Shown here in pieces: positions 22,083-34,228 of a stretch of DNA of 64,000 nucleotides. Origin of the DNA: Blastobasis lacticolella (taxonomy: Eukaryota; Arthropoda; Insecta; Lepidoptera; Blastobasidae); NCBI GenBank assembly GCA_905147135.1, contig LR990041.1, positions 23,109,712 to 23,173,711 on the forward strand, given 5' to 3'. A model generated the notes under the pieces. That model was not told the DNA's origin. It saw only the letters and a list, made by a program, of their open reading frames with translations, and ran no database searches. How positions within the stretch are numbered: position 1 is the first letter of the stretch; each line of letters begins with the position of its first letter. Made by a program: the position numbers and the translations under genes.

Positions 22083-23886
22083 ACTTACGCTTTATTCGCC
22101 CAGTGTGCGGCGACGCATATAGCATTTAAATTGACCTCGAACAAGTCCTCCATTGTACAAGTTTTAGGGCACGCCGACCATGAAACGAGGTGGTCCATGG
22201 TTTGCGGAGATATTGATCCTAGTATGCCACAGGCGCACTGAGAACTGTCATTTGTATATCCCCACCTAAAGAGATTCTCTTTACATACACTCTCTTTACC
22301 TGGGTTTCCAGCTCCTATTACCACACTTTAACTTAAACTTGGTCCCTTTTACATAGTTAAGGTATGCTAATTTAGCCAGTACAGCTCCCTCTAGTAGTCC
22401 AGAAGTATCTTCGGACGCTCGCAGATCTCTCGGAGGGACCCCGTTCCTAATGTGACTTTTACCCTGTGGTCCTTTAGTCCCTCAAACTCCAGGACCACAT
22501 GGGCTGCTGTTTCGTCGTCTACTAGGCATCCCCTGCATAAAAGGCTGCCTGTAGCTGCTGTCGTGAACAGTAGTTTGTTCAGGGGAGGTGTCCTGTTATT
22601 GTATCAACTACTGTCCTGAGTTCTGTCCGTTGGAGATCTAGCAGTTTATTAGTTAGTCTTGGTGATCGATCGGTCACCACCAACTTCGACTGTCTACATT
22701 CTATTGTTTTGCCAAAGCTTATTGTGCTGGTCCGTCGTGTGTTTGCTCACCCATGTACGCAGTGTGTTAAAATAGAGGGGTAGGGACGGAGGAGGACCAG
22801 CAATTTCCATCCCTGATCCCTTTCTTGCCAGCTCATCAGCGGCATCGTTCCCCATCGAATTGTTGAGACCCTTGATCCATTGTATCGTAACCCTGTTTGA
22901 ATTGAAGCCTCCCGACTGGGGAAGTACCTCCACCTTACAGAATATCGCAGCTAAATAACGCTCTTTTAAATAGTATTGTGTTTCTGCCGGTAAGTAAGGT
23001 TTCCAGTGCTCCATGGGGTGGGGATTTCGGGGAACCATGGCTTTGGCATTGGAGTGGCATTTGCCTTTTTGCTGCCAGAGCAACGTATTACAGAGGTGGG
23101 CAACGCATTGGCGATACTCTTGGCGTTGCTAATATCTATAGGCAGTGGTCACCACTTTCCATCAGGTGGCCCGCTTGCCTGTTTGCATGACGTATGACAT
23201 AAAAAAAGGGCAAGTTTATGATGTCCTTTCCCAATGCCTTCAAGACCGACATGCTGTCCGATAAAATTCTACCTTATACCAAGTCACTTTACTCGCATGG
23301 CGGCCTGTGTGATTGCTACACACTCGCATTAGAATATGGTACTATGTTCCCCTAATAGTATGTTTGATGGGAGCCAAGTTTATTGTTCCATTGACTTGTT
23401 ATCTTTAGTCTTAGAATTGCCATCTTCGCCTCCTGCTATATAAGCAGATCAAGTAGTGGCTGTCCCAGTAGTACTTTAAGTGCAGCTGTTGTTTTCGATC
23501 GCATGCAGCCCTTTATGGCAGAGCATGCCATTCTCTGGAACCGTTGCAGCCTGTTGACCGCTGTATTGAGCTTGGTTCTGGACCGCCAGGCCACCGCGCC
23601 ATAGGCACCAAATGGCCTCACCACGGCTGTATACAGCCACCTGGCAATTCTGGGGGAGATTCCCCATGTTTTGAAAAGGAGTCTGCTGCACTGCCACAGC
23701 GAGATGCTGGCTTTGGCCAGTTTGTGTTCCTCCTGTCTGGGGAGTCTGAGTTTTCTCAGATTCCTCTTGTGTGTGAACAGGACCATCTCTGTCTTGGATG
23801 GATTGACCGAGAGGTCGTGCTCACTACACCAGCTTTCGACTATTTTTAATGCAGACTTTATGAGGTCGCATGAAACGTTCGCTTAT
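22083..23886 (-). pseudogene. I/R1-like LINE: RT thumb, RNase H and C-terminus
   Basis: In minus order: RT C-terminal part (LSVNPSKTEMVLFTHKRN, then ARWLYTAVVRPFGAYGAVAW), the end of an RNase H domain (GNDAADELARKGS), a C-terminal TGHLPLNK block and, at 22083-22324, a Cys-rich segment (CACGILG, WSACPKTC) ending in CVAAHWANKA. The last may belong to a different LINE. RNase H downstream of RT is a feature of the I/LOA/R1 groups. A plus-strand repeat (22968-23215) interrupts it, and frames shift several times. The upstream RT core continues at 24397-24524. Confidence 0.65.
22968..23215 (+). repeat. LINE/SINE 3'-end repeat inserted in the RNase H LINE
   Basis: Plus-strand copy of the family at 21712 and 53130 (CCAGTGCTCCATGGGGTGGG, GGCTTTGGCATTGG). 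It ends GTGGTCACCACTTTCCATC, a GTGGCCCGCTTGCC block, then CATAAAAAAA. Confidence 0.6.
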
Positions 23887-23887
23887 A

Positions 23888-24395
23888 AATATGGAATAGA
23901 ATAGAATAGAATATCGTTTATTTTATACTTCATGCACATACAGACAACTTAAACTTGAAACTACTTAAATAAAAACATTCGCATAGACAGAGGTAGACTG
24001 ATTAATTAATTTACTATGTAGGTATAATGAAGTAGTACAGCATCATGAAGCCGTATGTGCGTGCTGCAGCACAAATAGGTTATGGCTCTGCACAGTGTTG
24101 CCTGGAATAGCAACATACTGGTATTCTGCCGTAACCCAAGTAGGTATACGATAAACTAAAATTTATAAAATAGTGATATGATTTGATAGTGATTTTGTAT
24201 TGATGAGATGTTCCTGAAAAATCATGTGTAACTGCAAAAAAACGAAAAATAAAGTAATTAATATTAATTATTGTCTTAAAGAAAATAAATAAAGAGTTTT
24301 AATATTCCAAATAAGAAAATGATACTAAAAGCACATCTTATCCTTTACGAGAAAAAGGTGAGATGTTATGTATGTAGGTAATGTATATTATGTAC
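23888..24395 (-). mobile_element. LINE 3' end with (ATTCT)n tail, nested in the RT
   Basis: The minus strand ends in (TTCTA)n (plus GGAATAGAATAGAATAGAAT at 23893) next to RT codons NVSCDLIKSALKIVESW. On the other side (24397) the same RT resumes at its YADD block, so this segment was inserted into the RT gene. Confidence 0.55.
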
Positions 24396-24396
24396 T

Positions 24397-24524
24397 AAGC
24401 ATGGACTTCTCCAACAGGGATAACAAATGAAAAAAGTATGGCTATGTCATCTGCATAGCCAATTATATGGAATCTGTTGGCGTTAAACCGGCTTATAAGC
24501 TCATTGACTACAATATTTCATAAT
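24397..24524 (-). pseudogene. RT active-site fragment (YADD) of the I/R1-like LINE
   Basis: Minus strand: NIVVNELISRFNANRFHIIG followed by YADDIAILF. It is the segment just upstream of the RT thumb at 23886. The fragment is cut at 24525 by the 3' end of another LINE. Confidence 0.65.
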
Positions 24525-24779
24525 AAAAAAAAAAAAAATTAAAATATCTTTATTTCTTTCACAATTTTTTACCTTAAATCTACTGTCGTTGGAGCCTCCT
24601 TTTAAGCTAAAAGCCTGTGGTAGGAGGCTCCGCTCTTCCTATGGTAATTATAGAGGTAGGTACAGGTGAGTTTTTTCTATTTAACAATAATACAATCCAT
24701 GTATATATACATATATATATCTATGTATGGTATATATAAAAATATATAAGGCACATTATGTAAAATAAGTAAACTGCGC

Positions 24780-24796
24780 CTGTGTGTGTGTGTGTA

Positions 24797-24839
<43 letters not shown>

Positions 24840-24845
24840 TTGTGT
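24780..24845. repeat. (TG)n microsatellite in LINE 3' UTR
   Basis: TG dinucleotides with a few TA interruptions. The related plus-strand LINE has an analogous CA-rich tract at 38925-39002. Confidence 0.9.
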
Positions 24846-24875
24846 GTGTTCTTAATTGTGTATCATTAACTATTA

Positions 24876-25802
24876 TTAAACGGTACGCTCCAATAAAGAT
24901 TCGGTCTCTTCATAAGTTTTACTATGTAGCCATTTCGTCAGTATGTTTTTGCAATCACTGTACTGTTTGTCATAAATAAAAATTTCTTTGTTTATTTTAT
25001 TATAAAGATACGCCGACTGAAATACAAATTGGTGACTGGCAAAAGTAGTTTTTGGTGCTGAACCCTGTATTACTACGTCTTTCCTTCTTTTGTTAAAAAG
25101 AGTGGGGTCATATCTGAGTGATCTGTGGGTTTTTAATAATGTTAGAAGCAAATATAACTTTCGAACAGTGAGGAGGTTACTAGTTTGATACAGGATTTCA
25201 GTCGGAAATCGTATTCTTTTAAAATACATAACCTTGATTAGTGCTCGTTGAGCTCGTTCTAAATCAAGAAATTGGGTTTTTGCCGCTCCACCCCAGATCG
25301 GAATGCAATATACCAGTACAGATTGTACGAGAGAAATATATATTTGATTGAGAAGATGCTTGGGGGAATCTTTCAATTCACGAGGACGGTTTGGCATTAC
25401 GTGTCTAAGTGTTTTAAATATCCAAACAAGCTTTCTCAGTCTTTTTATGACATGTTCAATGTGCGGATACCATGATAATCTCTGATCGACAATGACACCC
25501 AGATATCTAGTGTGAGGAACTTTTTCAATGATTGGGCAGTTGCAGTTGATTGTATCAGTGTCATCTCTACAACTATGTATTTTGACATTGAAATCATGGC
25601 CTGGTTGAGAACTATTATAAATACCAAAACAAATATAATTTGTCTTGGAGGTGTTTAACGTAAGGAGATTACGTTGTAACCACGTAGATATTTTGGCCAG
25701 ACCACATTCAGCAAGAGTCTTAACAGATTCCCAGGATGCCCCAGTGAAGATCACGGCCGTGTCATCGGCATACGACAGGATTTTAGCGTTTTCAATGTTC
25801 AT
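24876..25802 (-). pseudogene. LINE ORF2, C-terminal part of RT
   Basis: Begins in the RT active-site block (KILSYADDTAVIF) and continues through YLGVIVDQRLSWYPHIEHV, the thumb and the C-terminal domain (YCIPIWGGAAKTQFLDLERA), ending near TYEETESLLE. It is the direct continuation of the protein at 27406-29523, whose last codons are YINDLC. The two halves were separated by the 1.6-kb insertion. This half is 308 codons without internal stops. Confidence 0.85.
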
Positions 25803-25805
25803 GGT

Positions 25806-27410
25806 TGTAACGTAACAAACTGCCTAGCAGTGGGTCAGGTTCAGTTGTAAAATAAGGAATGCTCTGTTAGAGGTCAGTAGCAAGCTATTTTATGAGAGAT
25901 TAATTGGAGGTCGGTAGCCGACCCCTTGAGCAAAGAAAACAAAAGAATCAGGGTAGTGGGTATGTATTCAGTCCATCAGTATAATCTATTTAAAACAAGG
26001 AATTTATCAAAAATAATCTACAAAAGCACAAACGTTATAAAAAAGAGTTTGTCCACATAACCTTCTGTCCGGGCTGGCGCACTTATTTCACTTTTCAACG
26101 CAGACCGAAAGTACCGGTTTGTGAACTGGTTGAGCGACTACGTCAGCTTGGGATTCTTATAGGAGTTGGTGGTTCATGCGACTAGGTGCATACCCTTAGA
26201 ACTGGGTCATGATCGGAGATAGGATTTGATGCCTCATAGCATATACTTTTTAGATTTATACCGCACACATAACAACTTTTGGCGATTTATTATCTCAAGG
26301 TAACGTCACGTTATAAATTATTCACCTCCAAAGCCGAAGGCTGGGAAAACAAAACTGAACTGAATCCCTCTCTGCTTCCTCTACTGAAGGCCCGGGTCCT
26401 CGTTTAAAAACCTTCTGGAACCATTTGGCACAAAGGAAGATAAGATCTTGTTGGCCAGTAGTCATAGTCAACCAGCCAGTTCCCGAAATGGTCCATATTA
26501 ATTTTCGGACGGTCTGGTGTTCGACAGCCAAGATATAATTCATGCCGACCTGATGAGGAATTGGATCCAGCAGTTATCTAGAATAAGAGAGGCACAAAAA
26601 AGATTAAAATCTCCTTTGACTATTAAAAATTTCACTTGTCATCAAATGACATGACAAGAGTACAATAACAGAAAGAACCCGCTTTTAATAAAAATGCGGA
26701 TTTATGTGTATAATTCGTATTGGAAACCATATATAAATCAAACCCCATCGAAACAAACAACCCTCCGAAGCATTGGGGCCCGTCCGGATCTAAAATATTT
26801 AAAAAAACAAGAAGTTACGAAGGTAAGAATCCAGACACACGCCATTGCCCCCTGCTTTTCATTCGGAAACCATCATTACTTTTATCATTTGGGTGTCTAT
26901 ATATCACAAGAAAATTCCCCGAAATCTATTATAATCAAGACATTAATAGAACGTAGTAATCAACATAGTCTGACATACAGAATAAACTTAATTTTCAGGG
27001 AGGAATTACGGACAATCAGAGCCTGAAGGGCCAAATCCAAAGATACCCATAAAAGGTGACAAATTGGAAATAAAAAGCATCAACATGCTACACAAAAATG
27101 TGTCTAAAAGTCCTAATAACTGTAAGTACTAACACAAGTCAAAGCAAAACCCTATATGTATGCTATTATATGTATTCAATTTAAATTAAACACATTAGTA
27201 AAAACGTAGTTACATCAAATACAGAATTAACATATTTTCCAGGAAATAATGATTGACAATCAGAGCCTGAAGGGCCAGATCCAAAGATGCCCATAATAAA
27301 CTAATAAAGGTGGAAAAATTAAGAATAAAAGTGTCAACGTGTTGAAAACAACGTTTAAACAGGAGTCCTCACAACCGTAAGTATTACATAAGGCAAAGTA
27401 AGATCCTACA
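25806..27410. mobile_element. 1.6-kb LTR-like insertion inside a LINE RT gene
   Basis: The insertion begins TGTAACG and ends CCTACA (TG...CA) and is flanked by TGGT/TGGT (or CATGGT if the ends are placed differently). Removing it rejoins the RT reading frame at YINDL/YADD. No paired LTRs, gag or pol are seen inside, so it may be a solo LTR or a non-autonomous element. Its right half carries two tandem units with exon-like features (26998-27150 and 27241-27395). A diverged unit also occurs at 4239-4395. Confidence 0.6.
26723..27121 (+). other. exon-like repeated units with splice consensus
   Basis: A segment ending at a GTAAGA donor (26822) reads ETNNPPKHWGPSGSKIFKK and ends in phase 1. A second, after ATTTTCAG (26999), continues in phase as GQSEPEGPNPKIPIK and ends at GTAAGT (27121). 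A third unit at 27241 has the same layout with stops. The GP-x-PKI pattern repeats between units. No known family is recognised, and the splicing is only predicted from the sequence. Confidence 0.35.
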
Positions 27411-29523
27411 TGGTACAAAGGTCATTTATGTAAATAAGAAAAAGAGTTGGTCCTAGAACGCTTCCCTGAGGCACACCGTAAGACACGCCCGCCCCGTCAC
27501 TGAGGAAACCATTACTGTCGCAACCATGCAGTTTTACTTTCTGTATTCTTTCCGACAGATAGTTTTTAAAAAGATCAAGTGGAACACCTCGAATTCCAAT
27601 GTTTTCCAGTTTGTGTACGAGGATAGGAACAGAGACGGTATCGAATGCTTTTTTCAGATCAAGGAAAACCGCCAGACATTTATTTTTATTATCAAGTTGT
27701 TCTGTGACAATAGAGCTTAGCTCAGAAACAGCATCTTCTGTCGACTTTCCTCGTCTGAAACCAAATTGAGCAGATGATAGTAAATTGAATTTGTTCAAAT
27801 AATTCAGCAATCTTACATTTAGAGCCTTTTCTAAAATTTTTGAAAGAGCAGGTAGTACCGAAATAGGTCTGTAATTGTTAATATCGTCCCTGTCCCCACC
27901 CTTGTGAACTGGTGTTATAAACGATTGTTTTAGAGGGGCAGGAAAGATACCTTTATCAAAGCACACGTTTATCAGGTGAGTAATTATAGGTACAATTTTA
28001 CTACACGCTAGTTTTAGAAATAATGTGGGGATATTATCCCAGCCAGGGGCACTATCTGACTTCAAGTTCATCAATATATCTTTCACCTCATCATAATCTG
28101 TATGCAGCAGAGCAAATGAATTTTGACTTTTTTGTAAACCAGGTAAGATGGTATCACTTGTGTTTGTTGTTGCTACAGGTTGAATTTTATTAGCCAATTC
28201 CTTACCTATATTTACAAAGTAATTATTTATGTAATTCGCTGATTCGCAAGGCGAAGATTTAATATTAAGTAGATCTGTGTTTGAAGTGTGTGCTTTGCTA
28301 GAATTTGTTATATATTTTATGTTTTTCCACAATAATTTGTTGTTATTTAACGAGTTCGTGAGTATATCTCTCTCATATTTTGTTTTTAGAGATTTTATTA
28401 AATTATTGCAGTAATTTCTATACCGACGGTATGTTATACGAAGGACTTCATTATAGGGGTCGCTGCGAGATTTTTTTTGTAGTTTGTCACGATTCCTAAT
28501 ACACCGCAACATTCCCTGAGAAATCCAAGGCTTAACAATTCGTTTGCTATAAGGTACAGGTCTTATGGTTGTATTCATATTTAAGCTTTCAGATATATGA
28601 TCTATTAAACAATTAGCAACAGTATTAGGGTTGTCACAGTGCAACAATTCGGATAGGTTTTTACTTTTTATATATTTTAAGGCATTTTCATAATTAACTG
28701 TGGTTTTAGTTTTTTTATCTTTTGGTAGGTATTTTAATTTTGAGATGGACAGGAATGTTGTAAAATGATCTGTAATAGTAGTATGCATCACTGCAATTGT
28801 TGCTATGTGTTTTGTTTTGTCGAGCCTTAACATGAAATGATCTAGGCAGTTTTGCTCGCGAGTAGGTAAAGTATGACCGGCTAATATGCCATAAATTGAC
28901 AACATGTTCAAATATTTTATTCTATTTTTACGTTCCTGTGCCAGTTCCGAGATTTTTAAACGAATGTTTATATTTATATCACCCGCAATAATGATGCCCT
29001 TGGATGAGTTTAGTGTTTCTAAATGTGTGCTTAGCGAGTTTACGAAACTATCCGTATTGGGGTGTGATGGAGATCGGTAAATGCCCAAGACGATATTATT
29101 TAAAACCTCGATCTGTAGGCATGATGCTAACGATAACCTTATCTCTTTAATCTTATGCTTTAGTTCTTTTCTAACATACACCACTACACCGTCATTTTGA
29201 TTTAATTGGTGGCTCGTGGAATAAGCTAGGTAATTATTTAGTTGCGGTAAGGTTTTATTCGGGCTTAACCGACATTCGGTCAGAATAATGATATCTGTTT
29301 GAAATGAGAAGGTGGTTAAAGTGGCAATAAAATCATCAAAATTGCTATATATGCTCCTGATATTTTGTGATATAATTAAAAGGTCGTTATTTCTAATCTG
29401 TATTTGATTCTCTAATTCCTGAGACTGACATTCAATAGTACGAGCGATATCAATTTTGTCTATTTCGTTCAATGTTTTTAGCGTGTCACCCATTTGCAAG
29501 GAAATAAAACAGTAACCAGGCAT
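27406..29523 (-). pseudogene. LINE ORF2, AP endonuclease and N-terminal RT
   Basis: 705 codons without internal stops. Endonuclease motifs: LLIISQNIRSIYSNFDDF, ILTECRL, VYVRKELKHKIKEI, VLGIYRSPSHPN and GIIIAGDINI, with TTITDHFTTFL near its end. RT motifs: INNYRPISVLPALSKILEKAL, SAQFGFRRGKSTEDAV, LAVFLDLKKAFDTVS (Asp) and YGVPQGSVLGPTLFLIYIND. The ORF is cut by the insertion at 27410 and continues at 25802. It starts at ATG 29523, though the family start may be internal. Both halves are open, so the insertion is recent or the copy was intact when hit. Confidence 0.85.
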
Positions 29524-29875
29524 TTTTAAAGGATTTGCTATTCTTGTGCTTAAGCTTCGCCTTTGTATACAAAGTAATAATGGTGTTCATAGTAATCTTA
29601 AATTGGGTTTCAAGTTTGAAGGAAACCGTAGAGCGTAGAAAAGTAGTTGATTGAGTCATATTGTGGGTGTGTATGTGTTTGTGGGTATGTGAGTGATGTG
29701 TGCTTGTCTTTGAGAGTGTGATAATTTTTGTATTGTTGTGTGTGCGCGAGTAAATAACAACAAATCCAATTTGCAAATATGGGTAGGACGTGCTTTGCAC
29801 CAAATTACAATATAACAGTGATAGACTTTTTACATTTATAAAAGTAACAATCGGAATTAATCTAAGTTTGCATAG

Positions 29876-30822
29876 TCATTCGTTCTCCAAGAGTAGTTGG
29901 TGAACTTGTTGTTCTTGTTTTATCATTATTATCGGAGAGTTTTCGGTTTTTCGCACATAAACCCTTCCATAGGATGTCCAGACGAATTTATAGTTTTTAG
30001 ATTTGGCAAGATCGCGAGCCAGAAAGTACAGGCGAGCTCCCTTAGATGTAAGATTTTCCTGAAGAAAAACAGGAGTGTCCTCGTCGGTCCTGAAGCCCAA
30101 ATGCTTAGCACATAATTTAGTTTTATTTCGTATATTATAAGATTTAGCCATTTTTAAGAAATCAGTTTTTAATAGAGCCGAACCAGTTTCTACCACAATG
30201 GGAGTATTTCTTTGCTCAGGTTTCTTACTCTTCACTCTGTATATGTCCCTGATGTCCGATTTTGTTATTTTACAATCAATATTTTCCGATAGAGTTATAA
30301 CCATATCTATTAAATCTTTTTTTGTTTCTGGCGATTTTTTTGCACAACCTTTATTTCGAAATTGGTCTTACGGCTTCCCAGCTGGACGTCATCAAGTCTA
30401 TCCTCGAGGAACATTATGTACTCGCGGTCCTCTTTTTCTCGTTCCTCCAGCAACCCAATCCTTTGTTTAAGCTCTTCATTCTGTGCCATAACATGCGCAA
30501 TAGACACTTCGATATTTTTATTGGTATCTTGAATTTCTTTCATAGTTACATGAAGTTGCCTTAGCTCTTCCCTATGCGTAACCGTAGAACAAGTGATTAG
30601 CTTCCTAATTTCAATCTTAAAAGATTCGAATTGCAGGATGTTTTCATTTTGGGTTCCCCTAGACATAAGTCGGCCTCTCCGGTCCCCAACAAAATTGGTA
30701 TTCAGAGGGGATACATTTTCTTCGGAGACGCAAATTGACATCTCTGGGTCCGACATGGGTCTGTTAAGCGTTGAGTTCAACATAGTTAGACAGAAGAAAG
30801 TCGCACAAACTGAATGGTGCAC
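29876..30822 (-). pseudogene. LINE ORF1 (coiled-coil RNA-binding protein)
   Basis: Two frames: 30822-30310 has a charged N-terminus and a coiled coil (LKQRIGLLEEREKEDREYI) ending EDRLDDVQ; 30304-29876 continues as NIDCKITKSDIRDIYRVKS, LCAKHLGF, a DLAKSKNYKFVWTSYGRVYV block and ENSPIIMIK. A frameshift near 30310 separates them. This is the ORF1 type often annotated as a zinc-finger DNA-binding protein in Lepidoptera, found just upstream of ORF2. It would coat element RNA. Confidence 0.75.
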
Positions 30823-31587
30823 GAGGTACGTAGTTGTAGTACTTCGTACTTAGGGCATAGGTGGCGGTGTTATTAGAATGTATGTATTCAGATTCGATTT
30901 GTCGCTGCGTCACTCGCGCGGTCAACAAAACAAGTAAGCAAAGCGAAGCTGCGCCAGTTTAGTTCTTAATACTGGGCTGTATTAGCAGGCGGACAATACT
31001 TCTTTCGTCTATTCAGTAGCAAATAAAAGCACACATGCATGCAAAGCAACACAAATTCTACTGATTACTGTCGTAGTACCAGGTTGGCACAATCCATTAA
31101 GCGGATCTGGACAAGTTCAAGCTCAAATAGGTAGCTCGTACAAACCACGTATTGTCAAATCAAATCAAATCAAATCAAAATTTCTTTATTGATTAGGACA
31201 TTAAATATCTCTTTCAATCGTCAAAAAGGAGGGGGGTTGGAAAGTAGGAAGGAAACACACAGTGACACGCTGACCGCCCTATGGCCGTAGATAACGTATC
31301 CCTCGCCAACCACGACCGAACCATGCTCGACAATGCCAGGCAGAGCCGGAACGCTATATTATATTATATAGGTATGTCTAGTGTAATTAAGAAAAACCAC
31401 CTAAAACTACAGCAAGAGTAAGCCAGTCCACCAAGGCAGCACCCGTTCACGAGTATAACGCAGGGCCCAGCCATCGTCCAATTCAACCATATTTGAGGGA
31501 AAAGAGCGACCCGGCCCCCACGCCACCGCCAGACAGACTTTTAAGTGAGCGTGCATCACACATGCTGTATGTGGTAGGTAGTCGCTA

Positions 31588-31795
31588 TCACCCTACTCTA
31601 TCCTATCCCTTCCCTATCGCTACCTTACCCTTAGCCTATCCTAACATTGCCTTAACCCTACCCTACCACTACCTTACCCCTACTCTAACACTACCTAACC
31701 CTGACCCTACCACTATCTTACCCCTACCCAACCCTTACCGCTATCTTACTCCTACCCTACCCTTCCCTACCCCTACTCTAACTACTATCCTACCC
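31588..31795. repeat. degenerate (CCCTA)n/(CTACC)n satellite in LINE 3' UTR
   Basis: About 200 bp of imperfect CCTAC/CCCTA pentamer and hexamer turns on the plus strand. They lie within the 3' UTR and are absent from the related LINE at 18400-18800. They are not the (TTAGG)n telomere repeat of insects. Confidence 0.75.
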
Positions 31796-31996
31796 CAGCG
31801 CAGACAGGAGACACCATGTGTGGGAGAGGAAGGAAAATTAACGCCGCTTCCAAGGTGGTTCTCCGTGGGGGAAAGAAACGGCAAGAAACCCACAGAGCCT
31901 ACGTTAATTCTTTTTTTTTTAAACATGTCTTATGTACTAATACATTATTTGTCCTATATACTATCTTAAAAGTAAATACCTGTATAGAACAGCAGT

Positions 31997-34228
31997 TCAG
32001 TCCCATGGACTTTTGTCATTTACATATTCAGATATACTATAATAACTTTTTTGACATAATTTGTTTTTTATAGCGACTTTAAATTTATTCAATGGTAAAT
32101 TCTGAATATCTGTTGGAACCTTATTATAAAAGCGTACACATTGACCCATAAATGATTTGTGGACTTTGGCTAGACGACAAGCACCAGCAACAAGCTTATC
32201 TTTATTTCTCGTATTAATATTATGAACATCACTATTCTTCTTAAATAAGTGTAAATTTTTATGAACATACATTAAGTTCTCATATATATATTGTGACGGC
32301 ATTGTCATTATATCAATAATCCTGAATTTATCTCTAAGTGAAGTTTTAGGTCTCAATTGATAAATCGCGCGAATAGCCCTTTTCTGCAATACAAATACAT
32401 TGTGCCAGTCGGCAGCATGTCCCCACAGCAGTATGCCATAGGCCATAATACTGTGGAAATAACTAAAATAAACTAATCTTGCTGTAGCCTCGTCAGAAAT
32501 ACCCCGTATTTTCTTTACAGCATATGCTGCAGAACTTAGCCTTTTCGCCAATTTATCAATGTGAGGACCCCATTGCAATTTATTATCCAGAGTAAAGCCT
32601 AAAAATACTGTAGAATCAACAAGATTTAAATTTTCGCCTTTTATTTGTACATTAGTGGGCACTGATCTAACATTTGGCAAAGAGAATTTTAAACATTTTG
32701 TCTTCTTGCCATTCAGTAATAAATTATTAACCGTAAACCAGTTTACCACTTCTGCAATAGCCTTGTTCACGTCTTCATATGTTAATTGTTGTCTTTTTAC
32801 TTTAAACACTAAAGATGTATCGTCCGCGAACAAGACAATTTCATGGGTATCTTTTACAAAGTACGGTAAGTCATTTACATAAACAAGAAACAAAAACGGG
32901 CCCAAAATAGATCCCTGGGGGACACCCATAGAGACAACAGACCCCATAGATCTCTCTCCGTTTACATCAACTTTTTGAATTCTATGACTCAAGTATGAAT
33001 TTAGCAAGTTCAGGGCCAAGTCCTTTATTCCATAATGTTGTAATTTCCTGACCAAAATATCATGATTAACGCAATCAAAGGCTTTGGATAAATCACAGAA
33101 AACCCCTAAGGCATCACGTGATTCCTCCCAGGCCCCAAAGATATGTTTAATAAGTTCAACACCAGCATCAGCTGTTGAACGACCGCGAGTAAAACCGAAT
33201 TGTTTATGATGCAATAGGTTACTTCCATAAAAATGAGCTTTTAGTTGATTTAATATGATTTTCTCAAATATTTTACTTAGAGTCGGTAAAATTGAAACTG
33301 GTCTAAAATTTGTAGGATCCGTTGTATTACCAGTTTTCAACAATGGAATAACTTTACTGTGCTTCATCAGGTCAGGAAATTCACCATTATCAACACAATT
33401 ATTAAATATATTCGCTAAGTGGACAGCAATAACATCAATTACAGAGCTAATAATTTTTACTGACATACCATCAATGTCGGCAGTTGCTTTCATTTTTATG
33501 GTTTTAAAAGCCTTAACTATATCTTGAGGTGTTGCATGCTCGAACTTAAAATCGATGACACTCTCGGGTACATTTTGCTTTAACAAGGATTCAGCGAGAG
33601 CAGGAGACGAATTTAAGGATTTCGTAGTTGACACTGGAATGGCTGTAAAAAATTTATTGAACGCCTCCGCAACTTCCGAGTTTTTGGTAACAACATTATC
33701 ATTTATCTTTAAACTGTACTTAGTATCGCGATTTGTTACTTTTCCAGTTTCACTATTTATTATCTGCCATGTGGATTTTACTACATCTGTGCTATGTTTT
33801 AGTTTGTTTTTAATAAAATTCGATTTAGCTGTAGCACAAACGCGTTTAAATAACTTCGAATAATGTTTAACATACTCAGCAAATTCTACGCTATTAATAT
33901 ACGCCCGTTCTGCATAGAGCTCATATAATTTATTTCTACTCTTATGTATTCCTGCTGTCGCCCAATCGCTAAACATAAGTTTGCTGTTTACTGCCTTCAC
34001 CTTTGGTTTGAATATACTATTACTTTCAGTTTTTGTCATGTGTAAAACTGAATTATAATATTCATTTGTATCATCAAAATACTTTAAATTTGATGATTTC
34101 TCTATAATGTTATTTCTAAAACTGTTTAGACGGTTGTTGTTAATTGGTACAAATTTAATAGTATTTTTTGTTTCTTTCCTCATATTAACATTAAACACAG
34201 CTAATTGACCACAATGATCGGATTGCAA
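31997..34228 (-). pseudogene. LINE ORF2, RT and C-terminal domain (5' truncated)
   Basis: 743 open codons. The start at 34228 is inside the endonuclease (SDHCGQLAVFNV, its last motif), so most of that domain is missing. RT motifs are complete: [67 protein letters not shown] and IVLFADDTSLVF. A C-terminal domain with YGILLWGHAADWHNVFVLQK follows. No lesion is visible in the RT. Not mobile because of the 5' truncation. Confidence 0.85.

Larger units (their letters stand above)
24525..31085 (-). mobile_element. CR1/Jockey-group LINE, near full length, interrupted
   Basis: Minus-strand order: 5' UTR (about 31085-30830), ORF1 (30822-29876), a 350-bp spacer, ORF2 (29523-27406 then 25802-24876) and a 3' UTR with a (TG)n tract (24780-24845) and AATAAA. 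The RT is split by the 25806-27410 insertion. The 3' end lies inside the RT of an I/R1-like LINE, so this element is the younger of the two. Confidence 0.8.

Noticed and set aside
22978..23197. Overlapping plus-strand ORFs (70 and 63 aa)
   Set aside because: They lie in a dispersed LINE/SINE 3'-end repeat also found at 21712 and 53130; no domain.
26783..27085. Moricin-like antimicrobial peptide exon (PKIPIK similarity)
   Set aside because: Only a six-residue resemblance; the repeat context and the absence of a signal peptide argue against it.
31588..31795. Telomere repeat
   Set aside because: Insect telomeres are (TTAGG)n; this array is irregular, rich in CCCTA/CTACC and embedded in a LINE.
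31493..31969. 158-aa plus-strand ORF with YPTLPLP-type repeats
   Set aside because: Translation of the CCCTA satellite in a LINE 3' UTR.
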